From Phymorhynchus buccinoides (Eukaryota; Mollusca; Gastropoda; Neogastropoda; Raphitomidae): a DNA stretch of 64,000 nucleotides. Location: NCBI GenBank assembly GCA_017654935.2, contig CM065706.1:5028435-5092434 (forward strand), read 5' to 3'. A program made the position numbers and the translations under genes. Positions within the stretch are counted from its first letter, which is position 1. Each line of letters opens with the position of its first letter. Shown here piece after piece: positions 1-11,059 of this stretch. Below the pieces are notes generated by a model, which was not told the origin of the DNA, did no database searches, and worked only from the letters and a program-made list of their open reading frames with translations.

Positions 1-560
1 TAAACGTGTTGATAATTAACAAACTTAATGCATAGAATACAACAATTTCTAGTAACAAAGCGTTAACAAATCATAACAATTTTGCTACCTCAGAATTGGC
101 TATAACAGTAGCAATATCGAAGACGAAAGGGCTGGATAATATTTGACGATCATTCTCATAAGTCACTAAATCATAGACTTATTTCTATAAAGTGATGTTA
201 ACATTGGGCATTCTTTCAACAAATGATGCACTGATATAGGGTTACCACAATTACAGAAAACTTTATAAGAGTATTTAGTGTTCCATGCTTTTAACTTTAG
301 TTTTAAAATCATCTTGGATATATAACGAGGGCAATTCGGTATATACAATCACTTTTCTCCACTATTTCTATCATGAACAGACTTTTCCAAAATAAAAAAC
401 CCCATTCAACCGAAGACCTCTTTAGGATATGATTGAAATCAGTATCAGAATGATGTTTAGCTCCACGCTTAGCAAGAATTATCTGCTGTTTCATTCCATT
501 TCAACCCACAATGAGAAGGGACCCAACAAAAAAGGAGGAGTTGAATGCAGGATCACTTGA
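1..560 (-). pseudogene. 3' remnant of an RNase H-bearing LINE (I/Nimb-like)
   Basis: Read on the minus strand, about 500-560 encodes WVPSHCGLKWNETAD, which matches the RNase H domain signature (WVPSHxGxxGNExAD) of I-group non-LTR retrotransposons. A frameshift follows and then LAKRGAKHHSDTDFN. Further downstream (about 166-250) is CNCGNPISVHHLLKECPML, a Cys/His pattern typical of the tail after RNase H in such LINEs. No reverse transcriptase is visible. The frame is broken between the two parts, so this is a dead fragment that probably runs out of the window on the left. The clade assignment is by motif only. Confidence 0.6.
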
Positions 561-1160
561 TCTACATTGATCACCAAACCCAAACCCTGGTGAGTTTTCC
601 CCATTCTACCATTTTTGTCCCACGTTACGCAATCGTTTCAGACGGTGCAAGCCTAAAGCTGACCCCGCATTGGCGACCCCCTCCACAGCTGAGGTGACCC
701 CCACGACTGACGAAGAGACCCCGGATGGGAATGGGGTGACCCCCACACCGATGGATGAAGTCACCACCCCCGCTTCGGACGAAGTCACCCCGGCATGATT
801 GAAATCAGTATCAGAATGATGTTTAGCTCCACGCTTAGCAAGACTTATCTGCTGTTTCATTCCATTTCAACCCACAATGAGAAGGGACCCAACAAAAAAG
901 GAGGAGTTGAATGCAGGATCACTTGATCTACATTGATCACCAAACCCAAACCCTGGTGAGTTTTCCCCATTCTACCATTTTTGTCCCACGTTACGCAATC
1001 GTTTCAGACGGTGCAAGCCTAAAGCTGACCCCGCATTGGCGACCCCCTCCACAGCTGAGGTGACCCCCACGACTGACGAAGAGACCCCGGATGGGAATGG
1101 GGTGACCCCCACACCGATGGATGAAGTCACCACCCCCGCTTCGGACGAAGTCACCCCGGC
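429..1160. repeat. 366-bp direct tandem duplication (two units)
   Basis: The stretch beginning ATGATTGAAATCAGTATCAG at 429 starts again at 795, and the two units appear identical or nearly so over 366 bp. Each unit joins the LINE RNase H remnant to the start of the Thr/Pro-rich open frame. The first unit ends at the internal junction GTCACCCCGGC|ATGATT; the second runs on into the longer open frame. Near identity means the duplication is recent or an assembly stutter. Confidence 0.9.
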
Positions 1161-1551
1161 AGCGGATGAAGCTGAAGTCACCCCCGCGCCAGCAACAACT
1201 GAAGTCACCCCCGCATCCGATGAAATGACACCCGCAGCCGAAGCTGAAGTCACCCCCGCGACATCAACAACCGAAGTCACACCCGCATCCGATGAAGTGG
1301 CGCCCGCAGCCGAAGTCACCCCCGCGCCATCAACTGAAGTCACCCCCGCTTCAGACGAAGCTTCCCCAGCGCCGCCAATGACCCCCCCGCCCCCGGAAAT
1401 GCCCCCACCGTCGTCGTCCGCTGCTGAAGCGACTCCCGCTCCCACGGCTGAAATGCCCCCTCCTCCCCCACCACAAGAAACGGCCCCCACACCTTCAGGC
1501 GCCCCTGCGCCCGCGTCTGAAGCGTCCTCCTCTTCACCGACAGAGTTTTGA
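937..1551 (+). CDS. Thr/Pro/Glu/Ala-rich low-complexity open frame, candidate exon
   Basis: The plus frame is open from just after a TGA at 934-936 to the TGA at 1549-1551. From about 1036 it encodes irregular repeats of EVTPASDE/EVTPAPxTT type, followed by a Pro-rich tail (MTPPPPEMPPP, EMPPPPPPQE). There is no ATG at the head of the open region; a possible splice acceptor (CGTTTCAG) ends at 1007. Such T/P/E-rich stretches occur in extracellular or mucin-like stalks, but no domain identifies the protein. The minus strand is also open across the same repeats (Gly/Ser/Val-rich), so the coding strand is not certain and the region may simply be a GC-rich minisatellite. The first part is partly copied in the 366-bp duplication. 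Confidence 0.3.
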   Translation, partial: SPNPNPGEFSPFYHFCPTLRNRFRRCKPKADPALATPSTAEVTPTTDEETPDGNGVTPTPMDEVTTPASDEVTPAADEAEVTPAPATTEVTPASDEMTPAAEAEVTPATSTTEVTPASDEVAPAAEVTPAPSTEVTPASDEASPAPPMTPPPPEMPPPSSSAAEATPAPTAEMPPPPPPQETAPTPSGAPAPASEASSSSPTEF

Positions 1552-1601
1552 GTTGAACACTGCACACAGGAACCGTAATCGTAAGGAACCGTAAAGGGTA
1601 A

Positions 1602-2157
1602 AGGGGCGTCATGACGGATGAGTGTTTGTAAGAAACACGTCGAGATCACCAGGAAAACACTCTTTACAGAGATTGCAACACTCATTTTGCTCTGGTTTCC
1701 TAGAAATCAAACCGTCAAATCGGCGATTCCTCCTTGGCGGAGGTGCTGGAATTCAAATTCTTTCACCCAAAGAGAAGTCTCTTTTCTAATGGCCGCCTGC
1801 GTTTAGACCAAATCGTTTGTACGAAATATTCGCAATACAATCCTTTTTTTCTTTCTTTTTCCAAAAATATTTTCAGATTTTCTAAAAGTTTCGCAAAAAA
1901 ACAAAGGAAACAGATCCAATTTTTTTTTTTTTACTGCACTACAAAAAAAGAAAACGCTTCAACCACAATGAGTGACCTCCACCCACCCCATCCAAAATGG
2001 CTACTCTCTCCGGCATCTCCGCCAAGGAGGAATCGCCGTTTTGACGGTTTAATTTCTAGGAAACCAGAGCAAAGCGAGTGTTCCGATCCCTGAAAAGGCT
2101 GTCTTTCTGTTGATCTCGACGTGTTCCTTGCAAAACCTCACCCGTCAGGGTCCACAC
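1602..2157 (+). mobile_element. MITE-like element with ~150-bp terminal inverted repeats, copy 1
   Basis: The left arm (GACGGATGAGTGTTTGTAAG onward) is an imperfect reverse complement of the right arm ending CACCCGTCAGGGT. Shared blocks include AACACGTCGAGATCA, TTTGCTCTGGTTTCCTAGAA and CGGCGATTCCTCCTTGGCGG. The centre is T-rich with no coding capacity. A second copy in inverse orientation lies at 3834-4355. The outermost bases are degraded here. No target-site duplication could be read. Confidence 0.85.
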
Positions 2158-2274
2158 TTAATACGGGTAGCAAAAATGTAAAGTAGAAGAAGCTTCCAAT
2201 CGTTGAGGCACTTCGGTCTAATCTAATTTATATATTACTAGTACCCGTGTTAACAGGTTAGAGATGCACTCATG

Positions 2275-2705
2275 ATCACGGTGCCTGTTTTTTGGTTACG
2301 GTACGTGTTTTTTTTTACGGTATCTTTTTTGTGTTACAGTGCCTGTTTTTGGTTACGGAACCTGTTTTTGGTTACGGTACCTGTTCTTGGCTATGGTACC
2401 TGTTTTGGTTAAGGTACCTGTTTTGGGCTACGGTACCTGTTTTTGGCTACGGTACCTGTTCTTTGCTACGGTACCTGTTTGTTTTGGGTTACTGTACCTA
2501 TTTTGGGGTTACGGTACCTGTTTTTGGTTACGGTACCTGGTTTTTGTCTACGGTACATGTTTTGGGGTTACGATACCTGTTGTTTTTGGATACGGTACCT
2601 GTTTTTGGCTACGGCACCTGTTTTTGGTTACGGTACCTGTTTTTGGTTACGGTACCTGTTTTTGGTTACGGTACCTGTTTTTGGCTACGGTACCTGTTTG
2701 GTTGT
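2275..2705. repeat. ~18-19-bp GGTACC-containing minisatellite
   Basis: About 20 degenerate copies of TTTTTGGTTACGGTACCTG are arranged head to tail. Several units vary T-run length or swap GGTTAC for GGCTAC. Three plus frames stay open across it because of the repeat, giving Phe/Trp/Leu/Tyr-rich translations; these are not regarded as protein genes. Confidence 0.9.
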
Positions 2706-3290
2706 CCCAACTTCCTTTTGTTGTCCATAGATTCAATCCTTTTTTGGTGTGTTATTAATGTTAAAATAAATACTCTGCATAGTGTTACGAATTTTCGAAC
2801 TTTCGGAATTATTTTTCGAATGTGACCTTTAGCCTTCACCGGATCCCCTGTTCAACTACACAGTCACGATGGGGCGGGTTTTCCACTACCCATACTCATT
2901 AAAAAGGAAAGGGACATGCATCTTAACAGTGTTTATCCCTATTCCAGATGATGCGGGTTCTCCAGTACCCATACTCGTCAAAGAGTCACCATGTGTTTAT
3001 CCTTTACCAGATGCCGCGGGTCTCCCACTACCCATACTCAATGCACTGCAGTGGCATATTTCTGCTCTTTAAAGTATGGGTTGTATCAGTGACAAGCATG
3101 TTCAAATGACGCATTATATTACGTCATTTGTATTTGATACACATGAATGAAATTTAAGACACATAAAGCCATTAACGTTTTTGATAAACTCATAAAATTT
3201 CATGATGATTGCTTAAATACCTTTTGAGATATAACAGTTTTTATGTGTCTCTGGGTACTAGAATACCCAGGAAGCATGGTGAAGGTTAAC
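2706..3290. repeat. Unique spacer with three degenerate ~75-bp repeats
   Basis: Between about 2868 and 3040 the motif GCGGGTTYTCCACTACCCAT recurs three times about 70-80 bp apart, with CAGATG/CAGTGTTTATCC in between. The rest (3060-3290) is AT-rich DNA with no recognisable gene. Confidence 0.6.
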
Positions 3291-3833
3291 CTATAAACAG
3301 GTTGTTTGTTTGTTTGTTTAAATTTCACTTTGGGACAATGTTTCAGTTGTCAAAAAATAGAAAAGACTCCAAGGGGTAATTAAACCCATACAATCTTTTC
3401 CCTTTGAATTTAGCCTACCAAGGGACCTTTAGCCTATAATTACTTTTCCCTTTGAATTCATATTTGTGCCAAATATTTGTGCTGTCAAATAAAGAAAAGA
3501 TTTCAAGGGGATCTTTAATTCATTTAAAAAAAAGTAACCCCTTTTAATTTGTACTTACGGAAAATGTTTTTAACTGTCAAAAATAGAAAATATCTCAAAG
3601 GGATGCTTAACCCGTAAACTCTTTTTTCCTTTGAATTTATACTTGTCTATAATTGTTTTTTAAGCTGAAAATATATATAACAGATCTCGCCTTTCAAACT
3701 CGTATAAAAACTTTTCGCTTTGAATTTACACTCGTGAAAAATGTTTTAGCTGTTTGATGTAGAAATAACCTCAAGGGATATTTGATCCAATAAAAAGGTC
3801 CCTTTGAATTTATACCTGCGCAAAATGTTTTAA
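3290..3833. repeat. Diverged ~100-bp satellite, left block
   Basis: Successive ~90-110-bp units share CCTTTGAATTTATACTTGTG, GCAAAATGTTTTAGCTGTCAA, a variant of AGAAAAGATCTCAAGGGGA, and CTTTAACCCATA. Units are strongly diverged from one another. The block is interrupted by the MITE at 3834-4355 and resumes after it, so the satellite is older than that insertion. Confidence 0.75.
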
Positions 3834-4355
3834 AGGGGCACCCTGACGGATGAGTTTTTTGCAAAAAACACGTCGAGATCACCAGAAAGACAGTCTTTTC
3901 AAGGATCGGAACACTCACTTTGCTCTGGTTACCTAGAAATTAAACCGTCAAAACGGCGATTCCTCCTTGGCGGAGATGCCGGAGAGAGTAGCCATTTTGG
4001 ATGGGGTGGGTGGAGGTCACTCATTGTGGTTGAAGCGTTTTCATTTTTTGTAGTGCAGTAAAAAAAATTGGAGCTGTTTCCTTTGTTGTGAGCGAAACTC
4101 CTTTAGATAAACTGCATAAAAAAAGGCTTGTATTGCGTGCAAGCGATTTGGCGGCCATTAGAAAAGAGACGGCACACGCCTTCTCTTTGGGTGAAAAAAG
4201 TTGACTTCCAGCACCTCCGCCAAGGAGGAATCGCCGATATGACGGTTTGATTTCTAAGAAACCAGAGCAAAGTGAGTGTTACAATCTCTGTAAAGGGTGT
4301 TTTCCTGGTGATCTCGACGTGTTTCTGACAAAAACTCATCCGTCAGGGTGCCCCT
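3834..4355 (-). mobile_element. MITE-like element with ~150-bp terminal inverted repeats, copy 2
   Basis: This 522-bp element begins AGGGGCACCCTGACGGATGA and ends with its reverse complement TCATCCGTCAGGGTGCCCCT. The two ~150-bp arms are imperfect inverted repeats. It is the same family as 1602-2157 but in the opposite orientation, and its termini are intact. It is inserted in the ~100-bp satellite. Flanks read TTTTAA on the left and ATAAGT on the right; no clear target-site duplication. It has no transposase, so it is non-autonomous; the superfamily is not assigned. Confidence 0.9.
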
Positions 4356-4688
4356 ATAAGTTTCATGCATACAAAATTATACCAAACAAACAAATAACCT
4401 TTCAAGCATAGAAACGATCTTTAACCTATAACACACTCCTGTTTTTAATTTATATTTGTGCAAAATGTTTTAGCTGTCAAACATACACACTATCCATAGG
4501 GGACCTTTAATCCATAAAAGTCCTTTTGAATGCATATACCCGTGCAAAATGTTTTAATGTCAAATGTAGAAATATTCTGAAGGGGATTTTCAACATATAA
4601 ACATGCTTCCCTTTGAATTTTACACTTTTGCAAAATGTCTTAGTTGAGAAATATAAGAAAGATCTTAAGGGGGTCTTTAACCCATTTA
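4356..4688. repeat. Diverged ~100-bp satellite, right block
   Basis: This continues the satellite of 3290-3833 after the MITE, with about three to four units carrying GTGCAAAATGTTTTAGCTGT and variants of GGGGACCTTTAATCCATAAA. It ends inside a unit (GTCTTTAACCCAT) where the 48/49-bp array begins. Confidence 0.75.
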
Positions 4689-7600
4689 CTTCTTATCGTC
4701 CAGTTACGGCTGTGTTTTGGTGTAGAAATGACCCTACTTCCTATCGTCCAGTTACGGCTGTGTTTTGGTGTTGACCCTACTTCCTATCGTCCAGTTACGG
4801 CTGTGTTTTTGGTGTAGAAATGACCCTACTTCCTATCGTCCAGTTACGGCTGTGTTTTGGTGTAGAAGTGACCCTACTTCCTATCGTCCAGTTACGGCTG
4901 TGTTTTTGGTGTAGAAATGACCCTACTTCCTATCGTCCAGTTACGGCTGTGTTTTGGTGTAGAAGTGACCCTACTTCCTATCGTCCAGTTACGGCTGTGT
5001 TTTTGGTGTAGAAGTGACCCTACTTCCTATCGTCCAGTTACGGCTGTGTTTTGGTGTAGAAGTGACCCTACTTCCTATCGTCCAGTTACGGCTGTGTTTT
5101 GGTGTAGAAATGACCCTACTTCCTATCGTCCAGTTACGGCTGTGTTTTGGTGTAGAAAGTGACCCTACTTCCTATCGTCCAGTTACGGCTGTGTTTTTGG
5201 TGTAGAAATGACCCTACTTCCTATCGTCCAGTTACGGCTGTGTTTTGGTGTAGAAGTGACCCTACTTCCTATCGTCCAGTTACGGCTGTGTTTTGGTGTA
5301 GAAAGTGACCCTACTTCCTATCGTCCAGTTACGGCTGTGTTTTGGTGTAAAAGTGACCCTACTTCCTATCGTCCAGTTACGGCTGTGTTTTGGTGTAGAA
5401 GTGACCCTACTTCCTATCGTCCAGTTACGGCTGTGTTTTGGTGTAGAAGTGACCCTACTTCCTATCGTCCAGTTACGGCTGTGTTTTGGTGTAGAAGTGA
5501 CCCTACTTCCTATCGTCCAGTTACGGCTGTGTTTTGGTGTAGAAGTGACCCTACTTCCTATCGTCCAGTTACGGCTGTGTTTTGGTGTAGAAGTGACCCT
5601 ACTTCCTATCGTCCAGTTACGGCTGTGTTTTGGTGTAGAAGTGACCCTACTTCCTATCGTCCAGTTACGGCTGTGTTTTGGTGTAGAAGTGACCCTACTT
5701 CCTATCGTCCAGTTACGGCTGTGTTTTGGTGTAGAAGTGACCCTACTTCCTATCGTCCAGTTACGGCTGTGTTTTGGTGTAGAAATGACCCTACTTCCTA
5801 TCGTCCAGTTACGGCTGTGTTTTGGTGTAGAAATGACCCTACTTCCTATCGTCCAGTTACGGCTGTGTTTTGGTGTAGAAGTGACCCTACTTCCTATCGT
5901 CCAGTTACGGCTGTGTTTTGGTGTAGAAGTGACCCTACTTCCTATCGTCCAGTTACGGCTGTGTTTTTGGTGTAGAAGTGACCCTACTTCCTATCGTCCA
6001 GTTACGGCTGTGTTTTGGTGTAGAAGTGACCCTACTTCCTATCGTCCAGTTACGGCTGTGTTTTGGTGTAGAAGTGACCCTACTTCCTATCGTCCAGTTA
6101 CGGCTGTGTTTTGGTGTAGAAGTGACCCTACTTCCTATCGTCCAGTTACGGCTGTGTTTTTGGTGTAGAAGTGACCCTACTTCCTATCGTCCAGTTACGG
6201 CTGTGTTTTTGGTGTAGAAGTGACCCTACTTCCTATCGTCCAGTTACGGCTGTGTTTTTGGTGTAGAAGTGACCCTACTTCCTATCGTCCAGTTACGGCT
6301 GTGTTTTTGGTGTAGAAGTGACCCTACTTCCTATCGTCCAGTTACGGCTGTGTTTTGGTGTAGAAGTGACCCTACTTCCTATCGTCCAGTTACGGCTGTG
6401 TTTTGGTGTAGAAGTGACCCTACTTCCTATCGTCCAGTTACGGCTGTGTTTTGGTGTAGAAGTGACCCTACTTCCTATCGTCCAGTTACGGCTGTGTTTT
6501 TGGTGTAGAAGTGACCCTACTTCCTATCGTCCAGTTACGGCTGTGTTTTGGTGTAGAAGTGACCCTACTTCCTATCGTCCAGTTACGGCTGTGTTTTTGG
6601 TGTAGAAGTGACCCTACTTCCTATCGTCCAGTTACGGCTGTGTTTTTGGTGTAGAAGTGACCCTACTTCCTATCGTCCAGTTACGGCTGTGTTTTTGGTG
6701 TAGAAGTGACCCTACTTCCTATCGTCCAGTTACGGCTGTGTTTTTGGTGTAGAAGTGACCCTACTTCCTATCGTCCAGTTACGGCTGTGTTTTGGTGTAG
6801 AAGTGACCCTACTTCCTATCGTCCAGTTACGGCTGTGTTTTGGTGTAGAAGTGACCCTACTTCCTATCGTCCAGTTACGGCTGTGTTTTGGTGTAGAAGT
6901 GACCCTACTTCCTATCGTCCAGTTACGGCTGTGTTTTTGGTGTAGAAGTGACCCTACTTCCTATCGTCCAGTTACGTGACCCTACTTCCTATCGTCCAGT
7001 TGTTTTTGGTGTAGAAGTGACCCTACTTCCTATCGTCCAGTTACGGCTGTGTTTTGGTGTAGAAGTGACCCTACTTCCTATCGTCCAGTTACGGCTGTGT
7101 TTTGGTGTAGAAGTGACCCTACTTCCTATCGTCCAGTTACGGCTGTGTTTTGGTGTAGAAGTGACCCTACTTCCTATCGTCCAGTTACGGCTGTGTTTTT
7201 GGTGTAGAAGTGACCCTACTTCCTATCGTCCAGTTACGGCTGTGTTTTGGTGTAGAAGTGACCCTACTTCCTATCGTCCAGTTACGGCTGTGTTTTGGTG
7301 TAGAAGTGACCCTACTTCCTATCGTCCAGTTACGGCTGTGTTTTGGTGTAGAAGTGACCCTACTTCCTATCGTCCAGTTACGGCTGTGTTTTGGTGTAGA
7401 AGTGACCCTACTTCCTATCGTCCAGTTACGGCTGTGTTTTGGTGTAGAAGTGACCCTACTTCCTATCGTCCAGTTACGGCTGTGTTTTGGTGTAGAAGTG
7501 ACCCTACTTCCTATCGTCCAGTTACGGCTGTGTTTTGGTGTAGAAGTGACCCTACTTCCTATCGTCCAGTTACGGCTGTGTTTTGGTGTAGAAGTGACCC

Positions 7601-8535
7601 TACTTCCTATCGTCCAGTTACGGCTGTGTTTTGGTGTAGAAGTGACCCTACTTCCTATCGTCCAGTTACGGCTGTGTTTTTTGGTGTAGAAGTGACCCTA
7701 CTTCCTATCGTCCAGTTACGGCTGTGTTTTGGTGTAGAAGTGACCCTACTTCCTATCGTCCAGTTACGGCTGTGTTTTGGTGTAGAAGTGACCCTACTTC
7801 CTATCGTCCAGTTACGGCTGTGTTTTGGTGTAGAAGTGACCCTACTTCCTATCGTCCAGTTACGGCTGTGTTTTTGGTGTAGAAGTGACCCTACTTCCTA
7901 TCGTCCAGTTACGGCTGTGTTTTTGGTGTAGAAGTGACCCTACTTCCTATCGTCCAGTTACGGCTGTGTTTTTGGTGTAGAAGTGACCCTACTTCCTATC
8001 GTCCAGTTACGGCTGTGTTTTTGGTGTAGAAGTGACCCTACTTCCTATCGTCCAGTTACGGCTGTGTTTTTGGTGTAGAAGTGACCCTACTTCCTATCGT
8101 CCAGTTACGGCTGTGTTTTTGGTGTAGAAGTGACCCTACTTCCTATCGTCCAGTTACGGCTGTGTTTTTGGTGTAGAAGTGACCCTACTTCCTATCGTCC
8201 AGTTACGGCTGTGTTTTTGGTGTAGAAGTGACCCTACTTCCTATCGTCCAGTTACGGCTGTGTTTTGGTGTAGAAGTGACCCTACTTCCTATCGTCCAGT
8301 TACGGCTGTGTTTTTTGGTGTAGAAGTGACCCTACTTCCTATCGTCCAGTTACGGCTGTGTTTTTGGTGTAGAAGTGACCCTACTTCCTATCGTCCAGTT
8401 ACGGCTGTGTTTTGGTGTAGAAGTGACCCTACTTCCTATCGTCCAGTTACGGCTGTGTTTTGGTGTAGAAGTGACCCTACTTCCTATCGTCCAGTTACGG
8501 CTGTGTTTTGGTTTAGAAGTGACCCTACTTCCTAC
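4689..8535. repeat. 48/49-bp satellite array, about 79 monomers
   Basis: The monomer runs CTTCCTATCGTCCAGTTACG, GCTGTGTTTTGGTGTAGAAG, TGACCCTA. By length there are about 79 copies in direct orientation. Monomers are almost identical; the main variation is T-run length (four, five, rarely six T), which sets unit length at 48, 49 or 50 bp. Variants with GTAGAAATGACC lie mainly in the left third. One composite deletion unit sits near 6975-7010, and the last unit (8505-8535) breaks off at CTTCCTA. Two of three plus frames stay open (16-residue repeat peptides), broken wherever a 49-bp unit shifts frame. I regard it as non-coding satellite. Confidence 0.97.
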
Positions 8536-8621
8536 AATTTGACTAACTTATTATAAAGATGCTTTCTTTTTTGTTCCCAGTTTAAAGACTAAACTGAGTG
8601 GCCCATACTATAAATTGATCA

Positions 8622-8776
8622 GGGACGGTATTCATGTCGAGATAGCATGAGACTTAGCATGATGCTAACTTAGAAGCTCTTCCAAAAGTCCTATTAAATG
8701 ACCCTATAGGACATTGGAAGAGCTTCTAAGTTAGCATCATGCTAAGTCTCTGCTATCTCGACATGAATACCGTCCC
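8622..8776. mobile_element. 155-bp foldback MITE
   Basis: The left arm starts GGGACGGTATTCATGTCGAG and is matched almost base for base by the reverse complement of the right arm ending CTCGACATGAATACCGTCCC. Arms are about 70 bp around a short centre near TAAATGACCC. One extra dinucleotide and a few mismatches separate the arms. No coding capacity. The transcript would form a long hairpin. Confidence 0.85.
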
Positions 8777-8824
8777 AGTTTCTTTACTGCACATTCAAGT
8801 CACTAAGCAATGAGAAAAGAAGAT

Positions 8825-9128
8825 TAAATCAATATTAATAACAAAATACACTTACGATAATTAAAATAAAACTTTCATATTTTTCAAATGTGTCAAACAG
8901 ATTTTGCTTGTTAGAGACATATAGTTCACGAATTAATATTCATAGCAAAATACACTTATGATAATTAAAATAAAACTCATATTTTTCGAATGTGCAAACA
9001 GATTTAATTTGCTAGAGACATATAGTTCACTTCATAACAAAATACACTTATGATAATTAAAATAAAACTTTCATATTTTTCAAATGTGTCAAAAAGATTT
9101 TGTTTGATAGAGACATAGTAACTCACGA
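8825..9128. repeat. Three ~100-bp AT-rich tandem units
   Basis: Three units share CAAAATACACTTATGATAAT, TAAAATAAAACTTTCATATT, TTCAAATGTGTCAAACAGAT and GAGACATATAGTTCAC. They differ by small deletions. No gene. Confidence 0.8.
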
Positions 9129-9260
9129 TTCTATTTTATAATAACTTTTATTTTTAAAATTGACAAGCATTTTTGTTTAGCTTTAGTCATTTGAAGCACA
9201 AGTTGTGTATTTGGTTGCATTAAAAGCTTGCAAATGCTCGAACCATGGATTTTGAAGAAT

Positions 9261-9740
<480 letters not shown>

Positions 9741-10195
9741 CGAATAAGCTACGGTTACACTATTTGCACATAACCTTAGTAACACTAACAAAGCTAACTC
9801 TAACTAAGAGTTCCAAGACCCTGAGTTTACCCTGGGAGAGAGCCCTTTCTAACCCTAAGCATAGAGTGAGAGGAGAGAGAGTCTTCAAAAGAGATAGATG
9901 AGCTAAATATTAACCCTTTCGCCGCCAGCCATTTTTCAGCAAAGAGATACCACTTACCTAACTTAGGGTTAAATAGCCCTTACTAACCCTAAGCTACGGT
10001 TACATTAACTATAAGGATTACATAACTCTTAGTAACACTAACTTAGGGTTAAGCTAACTCTAACTAAGGGTTCCAATAACCCTGGGTTTACCCTGGGCTT
10101 AGGGTTAAATAGCCCTTTCTAACCCTAAGCATATGCAGTGTGAGGCACTTGAAACGCGTCTTCGAAACATATAGGTATACTTATGTGGCTAAATA
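9741..10195. repeat. Degenerate duplicated CCCTAA/TTAGGG-containing region
   Basis: Two ~240-bp related units (about 9750-9950 and 9995-10235) share AAGCTACGGTTACA, CTTAGTAACACTAAC, GCTAACTCTAACTAAG, TTTACCCTGGG and CTTTCTAACCCTAAGCAT, each followed by TTAACCCTTTCGCCGCCAGC. CCCTAA and TTAGGG words are frequent but not in a regular 6-bp array. Confidence 0.65.
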
Positions 10196-10445
10196 TTAAC
10201 CCTTTCGCCGCCAGCCATTTTTTCAGGAAACAAAAACAACCATTCAACAAAGAAATGACAAAAACAACAGCAATATTGGGGAGAAGGAAACAATCTGTGA
10301 GCATGTATTACGATTCGCTATATTCTCAAATAACATTAAAAATTAAAAAATAGGGTCTTTAGATACCTCGAAACTAGTTTGAAGGTTTTTGTGCGGTGTT
10401 AAACCATTGTGGTGCAAAATGTGACATTGGTGGTGAAAGGGTTAA
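10196..10445. mobile_element. 250-bp piggyBac-like MITE with TTAA target duplication
   Basis: The element is bounded by TTAA at 10196-10199 and 10442-10445. Its ends are CCCTTTCGCCGCC and the inverse GGTGGTGAAAGGG, 13-bp imperfect inverted repeats. TTAA duplication and CCCTTT-type ends are characteristic of piggyBac-group elements. There is no coding capacity. A truncated end of the same element begins at 9910, and a related internal piece lies at 10740-10860. Confidence 0.75.
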
Positions 10446-11009
10446 AATGTGCTGATCTCCCTCTCTCTCTCTCTCACAACAAATCCTTCGTTAGTTCTCT
10501 TTCTCTCTCCAAGCTCTCGAGGGGGTCTCCCCTCTTTTTCAAGGTACAGAACTGACAAAGGTCTCTCTCCACTAAAAAAGACTTATGACGTCTCTCTGAT
10601 AACTCTCCATAGAAACTAAGCCAACTACAATATCTCTCTCTCTTTCTAATTGCATCCCATCCACGTGCGTGTGCGTGCTCTTGTAGTGTGCGTGTTGTTG
10701 TGTGTGCTTACTACACACAAGCCCAAAAGAAACGAAAATAAAGGAAACAAAAACAACCATCGTCAACAAAGAAATGACAACATCAACAGCAGCTCGTTGG
10801 GGATTAAGGAACAAAATCCCGTGAGCATTGCTTACGACTTCGCTATATGCGTAAGGAAACGCATCCGCAATCCTAAAAAAAAATCTGGAAGTAAGAAACA
10901 TGAAGGACTGCGCACAATACACGCGGAAACCCCCTTCGGTATATCCTATCCGCTTATTTACCTTATTTGCGGTTTGCGGATGGGATTTGTGCATGAGTTT
11001 CAGCTTATA

Positions 11010-11059
<50 letters not shown>

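Noticed and set aside
2292..2825. Aromatic repeat ORFs (GYGTCFWLRYLF)
   Set aside because: Three overlapping frames are open across an 18-19-bp minisatellite whose T-run lengths vary; no signal of coding in one frame.
4689..8535. CRISPR-like regular repeat array
   Set aside because: Monomers are contiguous with no unique spacers, and the context is eukaryotic.
4820..8556. Long open frames with 16-residue repeats (DPTSYRPVTAVFWCRS, VTLLPIVQLRLCFGVE)
   Set aside because: They are translations of the 48-bp satellite in two frames. Every 49-bp unit breaks the frame, there is no consistent start or end, and both frames are equally open.
9741..10140. Interstitial telomere array
   Set aside because: TTAGGG/CCCTAA words are scattered and out of register; retained only as a low-interest observation.
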